A stretch of 20,338 nt of DNA, from positions 1-20,338 of the forward strand of contig CAAEOA010000070.1 of assembly GCA_900757485.1 (NCBI GenBank). Direction: 5' to 3'. This document shows positions 6,349 through 13,356 of this stretch, one piece after another. Below the pieces are notes generated by a model. That model worked only from the letters and a program-made list of their open reading frames with translations, was not told the origin of the DNA and made no database searches. The translations under genes were made by a program, and so were the position numbers. Source of the stretch: Oscillospiraceae bacterium. GTDB lineage: Bacteria > Bacillota > Clostridia > Oscillospirales > Ruminococcaceae. The first letter of the stretch is position 1. Each line of letters begins with the position of its first letter.

Positions 6349-7170
6349 CTAGTCTGCAGCCCTACGAATGATTTCACTTAGAAATGTAATAAACTGTCCC
6401 GACACCCGGTTTGCAACCTCCACTACTTCATCATCGCTAATCGGCTGACTCAGAATCCCTGCCGCCATATTGGAAATACAGGAAATTCCCAGCACACGCA
6501 TGCCGCATTGATTCGCAGCAATCACCTCGGGAACGGTAGACATCCCCACCGCATCCGCACCAAGTACACGAAGAGCGCGAATTTCTGCCGGCGTTTCAAA
6601 CTGAGGTCCCGGCATATAGGCATATATTCCCTGCCGTAAGCAGATATCACAAGATTGCGCAGCTTCCAGCGCCGTTTCCCGAAACCGTTTATCATATGCC
6701 TCGGACAAATCAAAAAAACGCTGTCCGAATTCGGGTATATTTTTTCCTCTGACCGGACTTTCATCAAAGAATTTAATATGATCGGTAATTAACATAAAAT
6801 CGCCCGGTGTAAAATCTTCATTCACTCCGCCGGCAGCATTGGTTACAATCAGCTTTTTGATTCCCAAAAGATAAAACACTCGAACCGGAATGACTGTTTG
6901 TTCCAACGGATATCCCTCATAGTAATGAAATCTGCCCGACATAAACAGAATCTTTTTTCCGGCAAGCTCGCCGAATACCAATTCTCCTTTATGAGAATCC
7001 ACTGTGGACTGCGGGAAAAACGGAATCTCTCCGTAAGGAATTCGTATGGCTCCGAGAAGATCATTCGCCATCTTTCCCAATCCCGAACCCAATATCACTG
7101 CCATATCGGGCTGTCCCATGATTTTCGAGCCAATATACTCCGCCGCCTGACGGTAATTCTGGTACTGCAT
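6349..7170 (-). CDS. punA: Purine nucleoside phosphorylase (trimeric, PNP-I type)
   Basis: A 273-residue enzyme with the hallmarks of the trimeric guanosine/inosine-type PNP: phosphate-binding VILGSGLG (residues 25-32), GRFHYYEGYP (79-88), TNAAGGVN (110-117), GPQFETPAEIR (188-198, including the base-binding Glu192) and CISNMAAGI (231-239, Asn at the position giving 6-oxopurine preference). It splits inosine, guanosine and deoxy forms with phosphate to base plus ribose-1-phosphate. The start at 7170 is chosen over an upstream start at 7245 because GGAG lies 8 nt before it and the extra 25 residues overlap the upstream terminator hairpin. It forms a two-gene unit with mtaD. Confidence 0.95.
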   Translation of the reverse strand: MQYQNYRQAAEYIGSKIMGQPDMAVILGSGLGKMANDLLGAIRIPYGEIPFFPQSTVDSHKGELVFGELAGKKILFMSGRFHYYEGYPLEQTVIPVRVFYLLGIKKLIVTNAAGGVNEDFTPGDFMLITDHIKFFDESPVRGKNIPEFGQRFFDLSEAYDKRFRETALEAAQSCDICLRQGIYAYMPGPQFETPAEIRALRVLGADAVGMSTVPEVIAANQCGMRVLGISCISNMAAGILSQPISDDEVVEVANRVSGQFITFLSEIIRRAAD

Positions 7171-7217
7171 CTTCGCTTCTCCGTTTCTTGATAGGATGTA
7201 TGATGTTTTCCTTTTGC

Positions 7218-7258
7218 AATAACACAGGGCGCGGTAAATGGCCACGCCCTGTGTTATT
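7218..7258 (-). terminator. 14-bp perfect hairpin after the zinc-ribbon gene
   Basis: AATAACACAGGGCG (7218-7231) and CGCCCTGTGTTATT (7245-7258) pair perfectly around a 13-nt loop, 17 nt beyond the stop codon of the zinc-ribbon gene. There is no long T-run outside the stem (only TTATT inside it). Termination is likely but not certain, and it may act as an attenuator before punA. Confidence 0.6.
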
Positions 7259-7275
7259 CATTTGCAAAACTTTGA

Positions 7276-7725
7276 TTATTCTTCCGAATCAATATTCTCT
7301 GCATGGCAATCGCAGTCGCAACCACATGCGCAGCCGCCGTCACAACTGTCATCGTCAGAAGAATCAGCAGGCGTCGGAAGCTTAGAACCGCATTTTTGAC
7401 AATAAAACGCCGTCTGGGGATTTTTTGTCTGACAGCACGGGCACTCTTTTGCCTTCTGAAGCACCGCAATTTTATCATTAATTTTCTTTAACTCAGCACG
7501 TTTTTCGTCAATCTCTTCAATTAATGATTCCAACAGCTCCGAATTTTCATAATGTGCCTTATTCATGCTGTATACTGCGCTGCCTAACTTTTCATACAGC
7601 GCCTTGATATCGGTATTAACCTGCATCGCTGACAATTTCAGTTTTGAGATTTCCACAAGTTCACCGGTTTTCTTTCCGGCAGCATTCGCAACTTTTTTTG
7701 CCTTTCCGAACAGTTCTTCCATCAT
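7276..7725 (-). CDS. Small coiled-coil protein with zinc ribbon and Cys-rich tail
   Basis: About 149 residues. The first ~95 are alpha-helical and charged (MEELFGKAKKVANAAGKKTG, then heptad-like SELLESLIEEIDEKRAELKKINDKIAVLQ), suggesting a coiled coil. Next comes a zinc ribbon, CPCCQTKN..AFYCQKCGSKLP (two CxxC knuckles). It ends with an acidic tail carrying CDGGCACGCDCDCH, a dense run of CxC pairs that could bind extra metal. No specific function is recognised; similar zinc-ribbon proteins are annotated as hypothetical in Clostridia. Three ATG codons in a row (7728, 7725, 7722) follow GAGG, and the middle one is used here. An upstream GTG at 7803 has no ribosome binding site. The gene appears to be monocistronic, with a ~200-nt upstream region and a hairpin downstream. 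Confidence 0.75.
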   Translation of the reverse strand: MMEELFGKAKKVANAAGKKTGELVEISKLKLSAMQVNTDIKALYEKLGSAVYSMNKAHYENSELLESLIEEIDEKRAELKKINDKIAVLQKAKECPCCQTKNPQTAFYCQKCGSKLPTPADSSDDDSCDGGCACGCDCDCHAENIDSEE

Positions 7726-7833
7726 CATAAACCTCATTTCTCCGCTGATCTGATTATTCTTTTCCCAAAAGCGGTAAATCAGCGGGTTTACCAGCTTTTT
7801 CACAGACTTTCATTACCGGATTTACCATATCAT

Positions 7834-7895
7834 AAATAACGCCTGCTTTATCAGCCGAAAAACACGAAATTTCGTATTCCATTCAGGCTTTATTT
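7834..7895 (-). other. Structured leader of the zinc-ribbon gene (inverted repeat)
   Basis: AAATAACGCCTG (7834-7845) pairs with CAGGCTTTATTT (7884-7895) with one mismatch, and the loop contains the palindrome ACGAAATTTCGT (7864-7875). It lies between a candidate promoter (7951) and the zinc-ribbon start codon, so it would be transcribed as 5' leader. No known riboswitch was recognised. Confidence 0.4.
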
Positions 7896-7950
7896 CATGC
7901 AATCACATGTAAAAGCCATAACAATCAACCTGCACCTTGTTTTCAACCCT

Positions 7951-7956
7951 ATTATA
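7951..7956 (-). promoter_or_regulatory. Candidate -10 element for the zinc-ribbon gene
   Basis: A perfect TATAAT in the sequence GGGTATAATAGG on the minus strand, about 225 nt before the start codon. No convincing -35 box is visible at 16-18 nt (ATATTT there). Confidence 0.3.
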
Positions 7957-8003
7957 CCCGCAAAATATGAAATAAATATGAAAAAACCGATACATTACAT
8001 AAA

Positions 8004-8939
8004 TTATCCAATAAATTCCCGAAGCAGAGAATCCAACGGCACAATTTCTTTATCTAAATCATAAAACAACTCTAACGTATCTTTTAACTCGGTAAACTTT
8101 GCCTGATACTCACATTCCGGTTCTACCTCTTCCAGAATCGGCAGAAGATAATGATGAAAAATCATCGGCTCATATTTATGCACCGAGTTGATCCAAAAAT
8201 CAGCAGTAGTCCGGAATGGTCGGATATAAATATCCTCTCCTTCCACCACATGTTTCCACATTTTCATCGTATTGATCGGGCTGGAGCCGCGGAAATGATA
8301 ATCTCTGACCATCCGGCGAATCAGTCTCAAATTGCGGGAATTGAGAACAATTTTCCCGTTCGATTCGTATTCGCTTTTCGGACTGATATAAAGCTTGCAG
8401 AAATTTTCACTGTAATGATCTGCGGTAATCACCGGATTTAACGCATGGATTCCTTCAATAATCACCACAAAATTATCATCAATCTCCAGATCAACCGTTT
8501 TATCGCTTCGTTTCCCGGTATTAAAGTCAAAAATAGGAATGGAGGCTTTATTGGTCTGGAGCAAATCCGAAAAGAAAGCATTTAAACAGTCCATATCCAG
8601 CGTTTGGATGCTCTCAAAATCCGGCATACCATCCGGCAACAGCGGAAGCTTATCCCGATCCAGAAAGAAATTATCAAGCGACACATAAACGGACTGAATG
8701 CCGATCTGATCCAACCTTTTTCTTAGTTTAGACGCCGTGGTTGTCTTCCCTGACCCAGACGGCCCCGCCAACAACACAACTTTATAGCGTTCCTTATTTA
8801 TTTTAATATGCTCCGCAATCTGCTCAATCTGGCTGTAATAATCGTTTTCCGACTCTGCCACCAAAGCATCCGGAGCTGTTTGTGCCATTTTATTATACTG
8901 TTCCAGCGATAACCGTTTTTTCATGATTTGATTGCTCAT
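8004..8939 (-). CDS. Uridine kinase/phosphoribulokinase-family P-loop kinase
   Basis: A 311-residue NTP-binding kinase. Walker A is GPSGSGKTT (residues 59-67), followed by VSLDNFFLDRDKLP, where family members bind the nucleoside, and by VVIIEGIHALNP (Walker B-like). RRMVRDYHFRG is typical of the nucleoside-kinase lid region. Related clostridial proteins of about 550 residues carry an extra N-terminal TGS/threonyl-tRNA-synthetase-like part, which is missing here and replaced by ~50 helical residues. It likely phosphorylates a nucleoside or related sugar, with the exact substrate unknown. The start at 8939 overlaps the end of hemZ by 47 nt, which implies translational coupling. An alternative ATG at 8924 has no ribosome binding site. 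It is the last gene of the recJ operon. Confidence 0.85.
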   Translation of the reverse strand: MSNQIMKKRLSLEQYNKMAQTAPDALVAESENDYYSQIEQIAEHIKINKERYKVVLLAGPSGSGKTTTASKLRKRLDQIGIQSVYVSLDNFFLDRDKLPLLPDGMPDFESIQTLDMDCLNAFFSDLLQTNKASIPIFDFNTGKRSDKTVDLEIDDNFVVIIEGIHALNPVITADHYSENFCKLYISPKSEYESNGKIVLNSRNLRLIRRMVRDYHFRGSSPINTMKMWKHVVEGEDIYIRPFRTTADFWINSVHKYEPMIFHHYLLPILEEVEPECEYQAKFTELKDTLELFYDLDKEIVPLDSLLREFIG

Positions 8940-10407
8940 AAAATCTTTTCACCATTCCTTTTCTTTCTAAGATCACATCGAACCCGTCTATATATTCATA
9001 CGGATATTTATAATTAAATATTCGTTCGATTTTGTGCGTATCCTGATCCACCAATTTTGTCACGCCTGCTCCGCCGCAGGCTAAAATGCTATGCACTTCC
9101 TCCATCATATAAATATTATACAACCCCTCATATCCGGGTTTACAATAGCCTACATTTTCCAAATTTCCGGGTGTATTTTTCTGCTTATACAAATAATAAG
9201 GAAGATATCCGGTAGCCAGCAGGGTATCCTGCGCGTAGTTGACCATCTCCTCGATGGGATTCGCCAGTTCCTCCACCGAAAATGTCTTTTCGGCAAACAA
9301 GTTGGAGGAACGCTTTACCGACAACGTATGAACGGTGATGTTTTCGGGAGACAGCGCCACTGCCTGATTGATGGTTTCGTAAAACCCGAAAACCGTATCG
9401 GTCGGCAGCCCTGCAATAAAATCCATATTAATACAAGAATGCCCGATTCTTCTGGCAAGCTCATAACACCGTATCACATCATCAGCGGTATGTTTTCTGC
9501 CGATTTCGAGCAACACGCTGTCACGAAAAGTCTGCGGATTAATGCTGATACGCGATACTCCTGCTTGCTTTAGCACTCTCAATTTTTCTTCGGTAATTGT
9601 GTCAGCACGTCCCGCTTCTACGGTATACTCCCGCACACCGGACAAATCAAAATCTGTTTCAATCCGCTTGCACAGCAAGGCAAGCTGCGGTGCAGATAAA
9701 GTAGTCGGTGTGCCGCCCCCAAAATACACCGTTTCCAAACGCAAACCTAACTCTTTTATGATTTGAGCAGTGTGATGTAATTCTTTATCTAATATCTCCA
9801 CATAATCGGGTAGCAATTTTTGCGCGTTTTTGCTTGCAATAGAATGAGAAACAAAGGAGCAATAGCTGCATCGGGACGGACAAAAAGGGATGGAAACATA
9901 CAAGCTAACCGAATTTTTACGGGAAGCTTTAATAATCGGCTTTTGCAGATCGTAAATCATATGGCAGAGTTTGATCTTGTCCTCTGATACCAGATAATCT
10001 TCGGCAAAGCGGCGGTCTGTTTCCGCAGCAGTGATTCCTTGCTCCTCATCCCAATGAAGATTCTTAACCGGACGAATACCGGTCATGATGCCCCATTTCG
10101 GACGACGTCCTGTGTACTCAGAAAGAATCCGGTATACCATCTCACAAAGAAGCCGTTCGCAAATTTTTTCATAGCGCGAGCAATCGTTTTCTATCTTCCT
10201 GTGCTGCCGGTAGCATTGTCCGTTTACTTTGACAATCGTCAAAAGAAAGGTATGCTGTTTTCCTTTTTTCTTTCTGGTAATAATAAGATTATCGCGATTA
10301 AAATCAGTGCTTTCATATTCCAATTCAATTTTCTGACAATGATAAAAAAGCTTACAAATACTCTCCAACTCATATTTGTAGTGCTGTCCGATAAATATTA
10401 GGGTCAT
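8893..10407 (-). CDS. hemZ: HemZ, radical SAM coproporphyrinogen dehydrogenase-like protein
   Basis: A 504-residue radical SAM protein. SIPFCPSRCSYCSF gives the [4Fe-4S] ligands Cys176, Cys180 and Cys183 (CxxxCxxC), and YFGGGTPTTLS near residues 228-238 is the SAM-binding GGGTP motif. The ~165-residue N-terminal part before the radical SAM domain (with WGIMTGIRPVK) distinguishes HemZ from HemN and HemW. HemZ is annotated as an oxygen-independent coproporphyrinogen III dehydrogenase, but its real role in anaerobes with no evident heme pathway is uncertain. Length matches B. subtilis HemZ (~500). AAAGGA lies ~11 nt before the ATG. It lies 42 nt after the MBL-fold gene, in a gene order (rel, MBL, hemZ) common in Clostridia. 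Confidence 0.92.
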   Translation of the reverse strand: MTLIFIGQHYKYELESICKLFYHCQKIELEYESTDFNRDNLIITRKKKGKQHTFLLTIVKVNGQCYRQHRKIENDCSRYEKICERLLCEMVYRILSEYTGRRPKWGIMTGIRPVKNLHWDEEQGITAAETDRRFAEDYLVSEDKIKLCHMIYDLQKPIIKASRKNSVSLYVSIPFCPSRCSYCSFVSHSIASKNAQKLLPDYVEILDKELHHTAQIIKELGLRLETVYFGGGTPTTLSAPQLALLCKRIETDFDLSGVREYTVEAGRADTITEEKLRVLKQAGVSRISINPQTFRDSVLLEIGRKHTADDVIRCYELARRIGHSCINMDFIAGLPTDTVFGFYETINQAVALSPENITVHTLSVKRSSNLFAEKTFSVEELANPIEEMVNYAQDTLLATGYLPYYLYKQKNTPGNLENVGYCKPGYEGLYNIYMMEEVHSILACGGAGVTKLVDQDTHKIERIFNYKYPYEYIDGFDVILERKGMVKRFYEQSNHEKTVIAGTV

Positions 10408-10449
10408 TTTTCGGTGTTTCCTTTCTGCCTGCTGTCGGCAGTCATCATG

Positions 10450-11076
10450 TTACAGCTCGGAGCCGCCCAAATAGGGATTATACTTTTTTTCTTCCCCGAG
10501 CGTCGTTTTTTCTCCATGCCCGCTTAGAACGGTATAGTTCGTTTCCAGCCCGATGAGCTTTTTCAGAGATTGCTGCATTGCCTCATAATCACCGCCGTAA
10601 AAATCAATCCTGCCGATCGAGCCTTGAAACAAAGTATCTCCTGAAAGCATGGTCGTTCCGGTTAAAAACACCGACGAGCCTTTTGTATGTCCCGGAGTGT
10701 GCATCACTGTGAACGTGATTTCATCCAAAGAGATTTGGCTCCCATCCGAAAAAGTATGATCGGGAGATACCGGCTGATAAGCCATTCGAAACGGAGAAGC
10801 CAGGTTTTTAACCGGATCGCTCAGCATTTCCGCATCTGAAGCATGAATATAAATCTCCGCTCCGGTGCGCTCCTTTAGCGCCTTCACCGCCCCGATATGA
10901 TCAATATGTCCATGGGTAAGCAGAATCTTTTGCAAAGTCAACTTGTTTGCTTGCAGGTAATCGAGTATTCTTTCTGCCTCTCCGCCCGGATCAATTACTG
11001 CGGCATTTTGACTGTCCGAAACCACGATATAGCAGTTAACGCCCAGCATTCCCACCTGCATGACAACCATTTTCAT
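10450..11076 (-). CDS. MBL-fold metallo-hydrolase (glyoxalase II-like)
   Basis: A 208-residue metallo-beta-lactamase-fold enzyme. THGHIDHIG gives H55, H57, D59 and H60, HTPGHTKGS gives H130, SGDTLF gives D147, and LSGHGEKT gives H187, so the full binuclear metal site is present. The size and the absence of a C-terminal extension fit the short hydroxyacylglutathione-hydrolase-like group. Likely a cytosolic thioester or related hydrolase, with no confirmed substrate. AAAGGA precedes the ATG by ~11 nt. It sits 69 nt after rel and 42 nt before hemZ, the standard clostridial context. Confidence 0.92.
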   Translation of the reverse strand: MKMVVMQVGMLGVNCYIVVSDSQNAAVIDPGGEAERILDYLQANKLTLQKILLTHGHIDHIGAVKALKERTGAEIYIHASDAEMLSDPVKNLASPFRMAYQPVSPDHTFSDGSQISLDEITFTVMHTPGHTKGSSVFLTGTTMLSGDTLFQGSIGRIDFYGGDYEAMQQSLKKLIGLETNYTVLSGHGEKTTLGEEKKYNPYLGGSEL

Positions 11077-11145
11077 TTTTCAGTCATTCCTTTCTGAAAT
11101 CTGCCGTTTTTCTATCTTGAAACAAGCAGAACACAAACGTCGATC

Positions 11146-13335
11146 TTATTTTCCGGAGCGTTCTACTGCGATGACACCCTCCACCTTGGACAACTTCTGG
11201 ATGATATTTTTCAGTTGTTCAATACCGGCAATCCCGATACTTACCACAATATTCAGATTTCCGTTTTTTAATTCTCGTGCGTTAAGCTCGTGAATCGGAA
11301 TCCGGAAATTTGCCAAAGCTACCGAAATATCAGCAAGGAGCGAATTATGATTATGCGCAATAATATCCAGTGTAGAACGATAGCTGACCGTGGTATCGTC
11401 CGCCCAATGAACATCAATCCATCGTGCGCGCTGTTCCTCGGTTGCCAATCCGTTTATATAGTTTACACAATCTTTTTTATGAACAGACACGCCGTGCCCT
11501 CTGGTAATAAAACCGATAATATCGTCGCCGGGCAGCGGATTGCAGCATTGAGAAAACTTTACTAAACAGTTATCAATTCCTTCCACGATAACGCCGCTTG
11601 TGCTCTTTTTTCGGGGCGTCGTGATTTCTGCAATATCCAGCGGAGCTGCTAGCTGCTCATTTTGCCGTTGCTGCTTCTGATAATCTTCTTTCACACGCGG
11701 CATAATTTTCGAAAGCAGAATGCCGCCGTAGCCAATCGCCGCATAAAAATCATTGATGTTTTCACAATGCTGCCGCTTGGCTATCGATTCAATAAATTCA
11801 TCCTGTTCCGTTTCGGACAAATGAATATTGCTGCGTTTGAATTCCCGTTCTAATTCCTGCTGTCCTGCCTCAATATTCTCCTCTCGCCGCTCCCGCTTAA
11901 ACCACGCGCGGATTTTACTGCGCGCCTCGCTGGTTTTTGCGATTTTCAGCCAATCCCGATTCGGCTCATGAGTGGGAGAATTTGTAGTAATAATCTCAAC
12001 GATTTGCCCTGTTTTTACCTGGTGGTCCAAAGACACCATTCGTCCGTCCACTCGTGCGCCGATCATACGGTTTCCTACCTCACTGTGAATCGCATAAGCA
12101 AAATCCACAACCGTAGAGCCAAGCGGCAAACTTTTCACATCGCCTTTCGGAGTGAAGACAAATACCTCCTCTGAGCCCAAATCGGTTTTGATGGTTTTGA
12201 CCAGATCCTCTGCATCTTCGGACTCCTGCTGGCTCTCAATAATCTGACGGATCCAGGCAAGACGTTCCTCCATCTTTTCTTTTCCCTGAATCCCTGCCTT
12301 GTATTTCCAGTGCGCCGCGATTCCGTATTCGGCAGTGTAATGCATGTCCCAGGTACGAATCTGTATCTCAAACGGAATCCCCTCTTTGCCGATAACCGTC
12401 GTATGCAATGACTGGTACATATTCGGCTTCGGAGTAGAAATATAATCTTTAAAACGGTTCGGTATCGGAGTAAACAAATCATGCATAATCCCCAAGATAT
12501 TATAGCACTCGATTACCGTAGAAGTGATCACGCGCACCGCATAGATATCATAAACTTCATCAAATCCCCGTCCCGCCATGTAAACTTTGCGGTAAATGCC
12601 ATAGAGGCTTTTTACCCTTCCCTCGATATGCGGTTCCAAATTATATTCTTTCAGACGATCCTGTATCCGATGCTTAATATCCTCAATAAATTTCTCCCGT
12701 GCATCCTTTTTCAGCGCCAGTGTTTCTTCAATTTCACGGCAGGCAACCGGGTCCAAATAATGAAGCGCAATATCCTCCAATTCCTCTTTGACCGCACGAA
12801 TACCCAGCCGATGTGCAATCGGCGCATAAATCTCCATTGTTTCCAAAGCGGTATCCCGCCGCTTTTGCGGCGATTTTACACTCAAAGTACGCATATTGTG
12901 CAGCCGGTCGGCAAGCTTAATAATAATGACGCGGATATCCTGGGACATGGCAAGCAGCATTTTGCGGACATTTTCGGATTGCTGTTCTTCTTTGGTGGAA
13001 AGCGGCACCTTTCCCAGCTTAGTAACCCCGTCAACCAACAGCGCAATATGATTGCCGAACTGCCGGATAATATCCTCCTGAGTAATCGGCGTGTCTTCCA
13101 CGACATCGTGCAGCAATGCGGCGATCAATGTTTCTGTATCCATTCCAAGCTCTGCCAGAATATAAGCCACCGCGATAGGATGTGAAATATAAGGCTCTCC
13201 CGAAACGCGCGTCTGTCCCTGATGCGCCTTTTGAGCCAACTCATATGCCTCTTTAATTTTTTTTACATCAAACGATCGCTCGGATTTTTCTAAATAATCG
13301 TTTAACATATCAAACGTATAGGTCATTGATATCAT
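11146..13335 (-). CDS. rel: Bifunctional (p)ppGpp synthetase/hydrolase Rel
   Basis: A 729-residue Rel/SpoT homologue of normal length with all domains. HD hydrolase: SHPIAVA (H52), LLHDVVEDT (H76, D77) and KLADRLHNMRTL. Synthetase: GRVKSLYGIYRKV, YDIYAVRVI and NRFKDYISTPKPNMYQSLHT. The RFKD (RxKD) motif is typical of bifunctional Rel rather than monofunctional RelA. TGS domain from VFVFTPKGDVKSLP. Zinc-finger/CC segment QCCNPLPGD...HKKDC. C-terminal ACT domain. It makes (p)ppGpp when uncharged tRNA stalls ribosomes, and degrades it otherwise. An AGGAAAGG site immediately precedes the ATG. It follows recJ by 21 nt, so they are co-transcribed. Confidence 0.98.
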   Translation of the reverse strand: MISMTYTFDMLNDYLEKSERSFDVKKIKEAYELAQKAHQGQTRVSGEPYISHPIAVAYILAELGMDTETLIAALLHDVVEDTPITQEDIIRQFGNHIALLVDGVTKLGKVPLSTKEEQQSENVRKMLLAMSQDIRVIIIKLADRLHNMRTLSVKSPQKRRDTALETMEIYAPIAHRLGIRAVKEELEDIALHYLDPVACREIEETLALKKDAREKFIEDIKHRIQDRLKEYNLEPHIEGRVKSLYGIYRKVYMAGRGFDEVYDIYAVRVITSTVIECYNILGIMHDLFTPIPNRFKDYISTPKPNMYQSLHTTVIGKEGIPFEIQIRTWDMHYTAEYGIAAHWKYKAGIQGKEKMEERLAWIRQIIESQQESEDAEDLVKTIKTDLGSEEVFVFTPKGDVKSLPLGSTVVDFAYAIHSEVGNRMIGARVDGRMVSLDHQVKTGQIVEIITTNSPTHEPNRDWLKIAKTSEARSKIRAWFKRERREENIEAGQQELEREFKRSNIHLSETEQDEFIESIAKRQHCENINDFYAAIGYGGILLSKIMPRVKEDYQKQQRQNEQLAAPLDIAEITTPRKKSTSGVIVEGIDNCLVKFSQCCNPLPGDDIIGFITRGHGVSVHKKDCVNYINGLATEEQRARWIDVHWADDTTVSYRSTLDIIAHNHNSLLADISVALANFRIPIHELNARELKNGNLNIVVSIGIAGIEQLKNIIQKLSKVEGVIAVERSGK

Positions 13336-13356
13336 GCCTTTCCTGCACTGATTACG

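Noticed and set aside
9091..9573. Plus-strand open frame of 160 codons opposite hemZ
   Set aside because: Antisense to the radical SAM domain, with no recognisable protein pattern or start signal.
12481..13185. Plus-strand open frame of 234 codons opposite rel
   Set aside because: It lies wholly antisense to the well-conserved rel HD/synthetase region, has no ribosome binding site seen, and its composition reads as a shadow of rel codons.
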